Shown piece by piece: positions 58,888 through 64,000 of a stretch of DNA of 64,000 nt. The DNA comes from Thauera sp. 2A1 (GTDB lineage Bacteria; Pseudomonadota; Gammaproteobacteria; Burkholderiales; Rhodocyclaceae). A program made the position numbers and the translations under genes. How positions within the stretch are numbered: position 1 is the stretch's first letter; every line of letters starts with the position of its first letter. The stretch lies in contig NZ_SSXV01000015.1 of the NCBI RefSeq assembly GCF_009469595.2, positions 57,793 to 121,792 on the forward strand, written 5' to 3'. The notes below the pieces were generated by a model, which was given only the letters and a program-made list of their open reading frames with translations, did not search any database and was not told the DNA's origin.

Positions 58888-59802
58888 GTGAACGCAAAAC
58901 CCCTGCTCGAAGATCTGCGCCTGTTCTGCGTCGTCGTGCGCAACCGCAGCTTTGCGGCGTCGGCGCGCGAGCTGGGCGTGTCGAAGGCGGTGGTCAGCAA
59001 GCGCATGGCATTGCTCGAGGCGGCGCTGGCGACGAAGCTGCTGCACCGCACGACGCGCAGCGTGTCGTCCACCGCGCAAGGGAGCCTCGTCCACGCGTGG
59101 GCGCAGCGCATCCTTGACGACGTCGAGCAGATGGCCGAAGCGCTGTCGCAGGAGAGGGCGGCGCCGAGCGGCCTGCTGCGCCTGTGCAGCAGCTCGGGCT
59201 TCGGCCGCAACCGGCTCGCGCCGGCGCTGTCCGAGCTGGCGCGCCGCTTCCCTGCGCTGGAAATCCAGGTCGAGCTGCTGGATCGCCCGGTGGATCTGGT
59301 GGGCGAGGGCTTCCAGCTCGACATCCGTGTCGGTCAGGTGCGCGAGGGGAACGTCATCAAGCGCCGGATCGCCCGCAACCGCCGTGTGCTGTGTGCGTCA
59401 CCCGCTTATCTGGAGCGTTTCGGCACGCCGCGGTCGCTCGATGAGCTCAAGGCTCATCGCTGTATCCCCATCCGCGAGCGCGACCAGGATTTCGGGCGCT
59501 GGGAGCTGGAAGGCCCCGAAGGCCTGGCGGTCGCCAAGGTCAGCGGACCGCTGTCCGCCAACAACGGCGAGATGGTGCGCGAGTGGGCGATCGACGGTCA
59601 CGGCATCATCCTGCGTTCCACCTGGGATGTCGGCCGCGAGATCGACGCCGGCCTGCTGGTGCAGGTCTTGCCCGAGTACTTCCAGCCGGCGGATGTCTGG
59701 GCGGTCCATCCGTCCCGCCTGTCCGCATCGGCCAGGGTCAAGGTCTGTGTCGAGTTCCTGGAGGACTGGTTCGCGCAGGCCGGATTGAGCGAGCGGGCGT
59801 AG
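58888..59802 (+). CDS. LysR-family regulator, divergent from ttuC
   Basis: A 304-residue LysR-type regulator. The N-terminal winged helix-turn-helix shows the usual LEDLRLFCVVVRNRSFAASARELGVSKAVVSKRMALLEAALATKLLHRTTR, and the C-terminal part is a periplasmic-binding-protein-like effector domain. GTG 58888 is the start; 96 bases separate it from the ttuC start, so a shared control region is expected. A role as tartrate- or malate-responsive activator of ttuC is inferred from position alone. Confidence 0.86.
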   Translation: MNAKPLLEDLRLFCVVVRNRSFAASARELGVSKAVVSKRMALLEAALATKLLHRTTRSVSSTAQGSLVHAWAQRILDDVEQMAEALSQERAAPSGLLRLCSSSGFGRNRLAPALSELARRFPALEIQVELLDRPVDLVGEGFQLDIRVGQVREGNVIKRRIARNRRVLCASPAYLERFGTPRSLDELKAHRCIPIRERDQDFGRWELEGPEGLAVAKVSGPLSANNGEMVREWAIDGHGIILRSTWDVGREIDAGLLVQVLPEYFQPADVWAVHPSRLSASARVKVCVEFLEDWFAQAGLSERA

Positions 59803-60726
59803 CTACCAGTTGGCCCGGCCCGCGTCCGGCCCGTCGGCATGGTGCCCGAGGTAGCTGCGCAGATGCTCGACGAACGCGCTGACCTTGGCGGACAGGTTCA
59901 GACGCTCCGCATACACCGCATGAATGTCGGCGGGCGGCGTGTCGTAGTCCGCCAGCACCTGCACCAGGCGGCCGCTGCGCAGGTACTTGGCGACATCCCA
60001 CTCGGCCCGCATCAGGATGCCGTGGCCGTCTAGCGCCCAGTTGAGCGCGACCTCGCCATCGTTGGTGCTCAGCTTGCCGCGCACCTTGATGGTTTCCGTC
60101 TGCCGGCCGCGGCTCAGCCGCCAGTTGCCGTAGGCAACATCGTTCTGCCGCAGGACGATGCATTGATGCTGGTGGAGGTCCTGCGGATGGGCAGGCAGGG
60201 CGGCACCGCGCAGATAGGCCGGCGAGGCCACCAGCAGGCGCCGGTTGTCGGCGATCTTCCTGGCGACCAAGCGAGAGTCCGGCAAGTCGCCGAAGCGGAT
60301 CGCGATATCGATGGTGTCGTCCGGCAAGCTGACGGGCCGGTCGGTGAGGTGAAGCTGCACGTCGACGTCCGGATACGCCGTGATGAACGCCGAGATCGCC
60401 GGCCCGACGTAGGAGCGGCCGAAACCGAGCGGCGCATTGACCCGTAGCATCCCCTTTGGTGCGGCGCGGCTGCTCGAGACTAGGCGCTCCATCTCCTCGA
60501 TGTCGCTCAGGATGCGTTGCGCGTTCGCGTAATACACCTCCCCCTCGCTGGTCAGGCTGACCCGGCGCGTCGTCCGGTTGAGCAGGCGCACGCCGAGCCG
60601 CTCTTCCAGTTGCGACAGGCGGCGTGACACCGCCGGCGGGGTCAGGTTCAGCTCCCGCGCGGTCGCCACGAGGCTGCCTTGCCTGGCCAGCAGGCAGAAG
60701 AAGGCGAGTTCCGAGTTGGCGTGCAT
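59803..60726 (-). CDS. LysR-family regulator, divergent from the tartrate transporter
   Basis: A 307-residue LysR-type regulator with N-terminal HTH (LAFFCLLARQGSLVATARELNLTPPAVSRRLSQLEERLGVRLLNRTTRR) and effector domain (GMLRVNAPLGFGRSYVGPAISAFITAYPDVDVQLHLTDR). It faces the transporter-ttdAB genes from the opposite strand and is likely their regulator. Its stop codon abuts that of the other LysR gene: TAG ends at 59802 and CTA begins at 59803, with no bases between. Confidence 0.86.
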   Translation of the reverse strand: MHANSELAFFCLLARQGSLVATARELNLTPPAVSRRLSQLEERLGVRLLNRTTRRVSLTSEGEVYYANAQRILSDIEEMERLVSSSRAAPKGMLRVNAPLGFGRSYVGPAISAFITAYPDVDVQLHLTDRPVSLPDDTIDIAIRFGDLPDSRLVARKIADNRRLLVASPAYLRGAALPAHPQDLHQHQCIVLRQNDVAYGNWRLSRGRQTETIKVRGKLSTNDGEVALNWALDGHGILMRAEWDVAKYLRSGRLVQVLADYDTPPADIHAVYAERLNLSAKVSAFVEHLRSYLGHHADGPDAGRANW

Positions 60727-60931
60727 TCGTAAATTATTTGCAATGATGTTTTAAATATCAATCGATTCATCTGTTCTCAGGAAATTTTAACCTGCGCTCC
60801 ACGTTGTACCCGACAGAAAAAGGCAGCGCATCGAGCCGATGGCACGGGCAAGGCCATCAAGCCGCGGAAGACGGTCAGCAGGTCGGTGCCGACGGCATCG
60901 ATCAGTCATCGAACAACAGTGGAGACATCCC

Positions 60932-62233
60932 ATGGAACTGGATATCGAAAAGCGGACATTGCGCCGGATCACCTGGCGCATCGTGCCGTTCATCATGCTT
61001 TTGTACTTCGTCGCGTATATCGACCGGGTCAATATCGGCTTTGCCGCGTTGACCATGAAGGAGGACCTCGGCTTCACCGCCTCGATCCTCGGTTTTGGCG
61101 CAGGCATCTTCTTCTGGGGCTACTTCCTGTTCGAAGTGCCGTCCAACATCATCCTGCACAAGGTCGGCGCACGGCTCTGGATCGCGCGGGTCATGGTCAC
61201 CTGGGGGATCATCTCGGCCGGCATGGCCTTCATCGAGGGGCCGACCAGCTTCTACATCATGCGCTTCCTTCTCGGCGCGGCAGAGGCGGGCTTCTTCCCC
61301 GGCATCATCCTTTATCTCAGCTACTGGTTCCCGGCTCGCCATCGCGCAGGCGTGACGGCCTTCTTCATGGCCGCGGCGCCGCTGTCGACGGCACTGGGGT
61401 CGCCGCTGTCGGCGGCCTTGCTGGAAATGAACGGCGTCATGGGTCTGCACGGCTGGCAGTGGATGTTCATCCTCGAAGCAGTGCCGGCGTTGATCCTCGG
61501 TGTGGTCGTGTTCTTCTACATGACCGACAAACCGGAAAAGGCGAGCTGGTTGAAGGATGACGAACGTGCCTGGCTGGTCAAGGCCATGCAGCAGGAAAAC
61601 GCTGGCAAGGCCGGCAGCGCCGGGCACGGCATCCTGAGCGGCCTCGCCAATCCGCGGGTGCTGGCGCTGGCCATGATCTACTTCGGTACTTCGGCCGGGC
61701 TGTACACGCTCGGTATCTGGACGCCGCAGATCATCAAGCAACTGGGCGTGTCGTCCATGACCGTCGGCTTCCTGAACGCGATCCCGCCCATCGTCTCGGT
61801 CGTCGCCATGGTCCTCTGGTCGCGGCATTCCGACCGTACCGGCGAGCGCACCTGGCATGTCGTCATCGCCTGCGTCGCCGCCACCATCGGCTTGATCGTT
61901 GCCGCCGGCTCCAACAGCATCGTCGGCCTGATAGCGGCGCTGACGCTGGTCAACATCGGTATCAGTTGCGCCAAGCCGCCGCTGTGGAGCATGCCGACGA
62001 TGTTCCTCTCGGGCGCCGCGGCCGCCACCGGGATCGCGACCATCAACTCGATCGGCAACCTCGGCGGCTTCGCCGGCCCGGCCATGATCGGCTGGATCAA
62101 GGACCAGACCGGCAGCTTCAACGGCGGTCTCTACTTCGTCGCCGGCCTGCTCGTGCTCTCCGCCGTACTGACCATGGTACTGGGCCGTTCCCAGAAACCG
62201 GCGGTGACGACGGCCAAAGCGGCCGCTCATTGA
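60932..62233 (+). CDS. ttuB: Tartrate/anion:cation symporter (MFS, ACS family)
   Basis: A 433-residue inner-membrane transporter with 12 predicted segments and the anion:cation symporter signatures FVAYIDRVNIGFAALTMKEDLG in the first segment and LGAAEAGFFPGIILYLSYWFPARHRA in segments 4-5. TtuB, phthalate and glucarate permeases belong here. GGAGA precedes ATG 60932. ttdA begins 48 bases after its stop, so tartrate is the most probable substrate; fumarate or other dicarboxylates are possible. Confidence 0.85.
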   Translation: MELDIEKRTLRRITWRIVPFIMLLYFVAYIDRVNIGFAALTMKEDLGFTASILGFGAGIFFWGYFLFEVPSNIILHKVGARLWIARVMVTWGIISAGMAFIEGPTSFYIMRFLLGAAEAGFFPGIILYLSYWFPARHRAGVTAFFMAAAPLSTALGSPLSAALLEMNGVMGLHGWQWMFILEAVPALILGVVVFFYMTDKPEKASWLKDDERAWLVKAMQQENAGKAGSAGHGILSGLANPRVLALAMIYFGTSAGLYTLGIWTPQIIKQLGVSSMTVGFLNAIPPIVSVVAMVLWSRHSDRTGERTWHVVIACVAATIGLIVAAGSNSIVGLIAALTLVNIGISCAKPPLWSMPTMFLSGAAAATGIATINSIGNLGGFAGPAMIGWIKDQTGSFNGGLYFVAGLLVLSAVLTMVLGRSQKPAVTTAKAAAH

Positions 62234-62281
62234 AATCGCCCCATCCCCACACGCACCGACACATCGCAAGAGGAGCAAGAC

Positions 62282-63181
62282 ATGGACAAGGAAACCGCCG
62301 TTCAGTCCCTGACGGACACGATGGCCAAATTCACCGCCTACATCGGCAAACGGCTGCCCAAGGACGTGAAGGCCAAGCTGGCCGAGCTGCGCACGCTGGA
62401 AACCAATCCCCTGGCCAAGTCGGTCTATGACTCGATGGCCAGCAACCAGGAGGCGGCGGACAAGCTGAACCGGCCGAGCTGCCAGGACACCGGCGTTATC
62501 CAGTACTTCGTCGAAGCGGGTGCCAACTTCCCGCTGCTTGGCGAACTGGAAGAGATTCTGCAGGAGGCGACAGCGGAGGCGACCCGCATCGGCCCGCTCC
62601 GCCACAACGCGGTCGAGACCTTCGACGAGAAGAACACCGGCACCAACACCGGCACCAACATTCCGTGGCTGGACTGGCGCATCGTGCCGGAGAAGGACAA
62701 TTGCACCATCGACGTCTACATGGCGGGCGGCGGCTGCACGCTGCCCGGCGCGGCCAAGGTGCTGATGCCGGGGCAGGGTTACGAAGGGGTCGCCGAGTTC
62801 GTCATGGACGTGATCACCGAGCGCGGCGTCAATGCCTGCCCGCCGCTGCTGGTTGGGGTCGGCGTGTCGACCTCGGTCGAAACCGCTGCGCGCCTTTCCA
62901 AGCTTGCGATCATGCGTCCGGTCGACTCCAAGAGCGCCAACCCGCGCGCCGCGCTGATGGAAGAACTGCTCGAGCAGGGCCTCAACGAGATCGGCATCGG
63001 CCCGCAGGGCCTGACCGGCAACAACAGCGTGATGGGCGTCAACATCGAATCGTCAGCCCGCCATCCCTCCACCATCGGCGTTGCCGTCAATACCGGCTGC
63101 TGGGCGCACCGCCGCGGCAAGATCCGCATCAACGCCGACATGTCCTACGAAATCCTTTCCCACGAAGGAGTGGTGCTGTGA
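62282..63181 (+). CDS. ttdA: L(+)-tartrate dehydratase, alpha subunit
   Basis: A 299-residue iron-sulfur hydro-lyase subunit. The three cluster cysteines are C67 (SCQDTG), C152 (GGGCTLPG) and C273 (NTGCWAHRR). The length matches E. coli TtdA (303) and the alpha half of class I fumarases. With TtdB it dehydrates L-tartrate to oxaloacetate. A two-subunit class I fumarase is the alternative; the transporter and the dehydrogenase nearby favour tartrate. AGAGGAGC lies before ATG 62282. It overlaps ttdB by four bases. Confidence 0.85.
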   Translation: MDKETAVQSLTDTMAKFTAYIGKRLPKDVKAKLAELRTLETNPLAKSVYDSMASNQEAADKLNRPSCQDTGVIQYFVEAGANFPLLGELEEILQEATAEATRIGPLRHNAVETFDEKNTGTNTGTNIPWLDWRIVPEKDNCTIDVYMAGGGCTLPGAAKVLMPGQGYEGVAEFVMDVITERGVNACPPLLVGVGVSTSVETAARLSKLAIMRPVDSKSANPRAALMEELLEQGLNEIGIGPQGLTGNNSVMGVNIESSARHPSTIGVAVNTGCWAHRRGKIRINADMSYEILSHEGVVL

Positions 63182-63786
63182 AAAAGATCCTGACGACCCC
63201 CATCCGGGACGAAGACCTGGAAGACCTCAATGTCGGCGACGTGGTGTATCTTACCGGCCGCCTGGTGACCTGCCGCGACGTTGCGCATCGCCGCCTGATC
63301 GAACAGGGACGCGAGCTTCCGGTCGATCTCGAAGGCGGCGCGATCTTCCACGCTGGCCCCATCGTGCGGAAGAAGGACGACGGCAAGTTCGAGATGGTTT
63401 CTATCGGCCCCACGACGAGCATGCGCATGGAAAAATTCGAGCGCGAGTTCATCAGGCAGACCGGCGTGAAGCTGATCGTGGGCAAGGGCGGCATGGGGCC
63501 CGAGACAGCGGCAGGCTGCCAGGAGAACAAGGCGGTGCACGCCATCTTCCCGGGCGGCTGCGCGGTGCTGGCGGCAACGCTGGTCGAGGAGATCGAGGGC
63601 GCCGAATGGCAGGATCTGGGCATGCCCGAGACACTGTGGATCAACCGCGTACGTGAGTTCGGCCCGCTGATCATCTCCATCGACACCAAGGGGAACAATC
63701 TCATCCAGCAGAACAAGGGCGTGTTCAACGAGAAGAAGAAGCCGGTGCTGGAGAAGATCAGCAAGCAGTTGAGCTTCATCAAATAA
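63178..63786 (+). CDS. ttdB: L(+)-tartrate dehydratase, beta subunit
   Basis: A 202-residue fumarase C-terminal-domain protein, the partner of TtdA. The swivelling domain shows [44 protein letters not shown] and [15 protein letters not shown], matching TtdB (201 residues in E. coli). It begins with GTG 63178 overlapping the ttdA stop (GTGA), so the subunits are made in balance. AAGGAG sits close before the GTG. The same fumarase caveat applies as for the alpha subunit. Confidence 0.86.
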   Translation: MKKILTTPIRDEDLEDLNVGDVVYLTGRLVTCRDVAHRRLIEQGRELPVDLEGGAIFHAGPIVRKKDDGKFEMVSIGPTTSMRMEKFEREFIRQTGVKLIVGKGGMGPETAAGCQENKAVHAIFPGGCAVLAATLVEEIEGAEWQDLGMPETLWINRVREFGPLIISIDTKGNNLIQQNKGVFNEKKKPVLEKISKQLSFIK

Positions 63787-63872
63787 GCAGCAGTGTAGAG
63801 ATGGGCGGCGTTTCACTGCCGCTCCGCGGGCGAGCCTGCGTGCGTGGCAAGACATTCCCCTTGGAGACAGAT

Positions 63873-64000
63873 GTGGACGAATTGATACGCGCAGCAGCGC
63901 TCGACTACCACCGCTACCCGCGGCCGGGCAAGATTTCAGTGACGCCGACGAAGGTGCTGTCCAACCAGCGCGACCTGTCGCTGGCGTATTCGCCCGGGGT
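63873..64000 (+). CDS. maeB: NADP-dependent malic enzyme, N-terminal part (truncated by window edge)
   Basis: From GTG 63873 the frame reads through ALDYHRYPRPGKISVTP and QRDLSLAYSPGV, the start of MaeB-type malic enzymes, which often carry a phosphotransacetylase-like C-terminal domain. GGAGA lies about ten bases before the start. The nearby ATG at 63871 is in another frame that stops at once. Only 42 codons are visible. Malic enzyme would turn malate from this module into pyruvate. Confidence 0.8.
   Translation, partial: MDELIRAAALDYHRYPRPGKISVTPTKVLSNQRDLSLAYSPG

Overview
The window is GC-rich, densely coded bacterial chromosome, most likely from a betaproteobacterium of the Thauera/Azoarcus/Aromatoleum group (Rhodocyclales). 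The reasons are the order mrcA / pilMNOPQ-aroK-aroB-dgt / gltBD, a benzoate dioxygenase operon beside a catechol 2,3-dioxygenase, a PEP-CTERM protein, a MaoC-phosphotransacetylase fusion upstream of ackA, and Pseudomonas-like REP palindromes. The genus is an inference from gene content and was not tested by a search. I saw no rRNA, tRNA, CRISPR array or insertion sequence.

Positions 1-13760 form a catabolic block. A truncated catechol 2,3-dioxygenase gene (minus strand) lies opposite benABCD, which converts benzoate to catechol. Two direct TGCA-N6-GGNTA sites before benA match the XylS/BenR operator. An aromatic-acid MFS transporter fused to a Usp-like domain follows, then a XylS/BenR-type regulator on the minus strand. 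A FadL-type porin, a FadN-type hydroxyacyl-CoA dehydrogenase/hydratase and a thiolase come next and supply uptake and beta-oxidation steps.

Positions 13800-29370 are mostly housekeeping: YdcF-like protein, DUF2802 protein, RidA, RecG, UbiC-UbiA, a small periplasmic protein, PyrF, UbiD, a DUF4870 protein, DacB, an uncharacterised protein, LptM-LysA, CyaY and PBP1A. Positions 29546-43866 hold the type IV pilus assembly operon pilMNOPQ, then aroK-aroB, dgt and gltB-gltD. The gltB gene has a long leader with a good promoter and an intrinsic terminator ahead of the start codon.

Positions 43900-50870 hold a TauE-type permease, a pta-ackA overflow pair, and glmU-glmS for UDP-GlcNAc synthesis, with two near-perfect REP-like palindromes between genes. 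Positions 50880-56700 are the most accessory-like part: a Xre-RES toxin-antitoxin pair under a 16-bp inverted repeat, a PEP-CTERM protein, YjdM, a histone-H1-like DNA-binding protein divergent from an orphan ParA, and a lipoprotein-dsdA pair. Positions 56770-64000 hold an alpha/beta hydrolase behind a palindromic promoter, then a tartrate/malate module: tartrate/D-malate dehydrogenase, two LysR regulators, an ACS-family transporter, ttdAB and the start of a malic enzyme gene.
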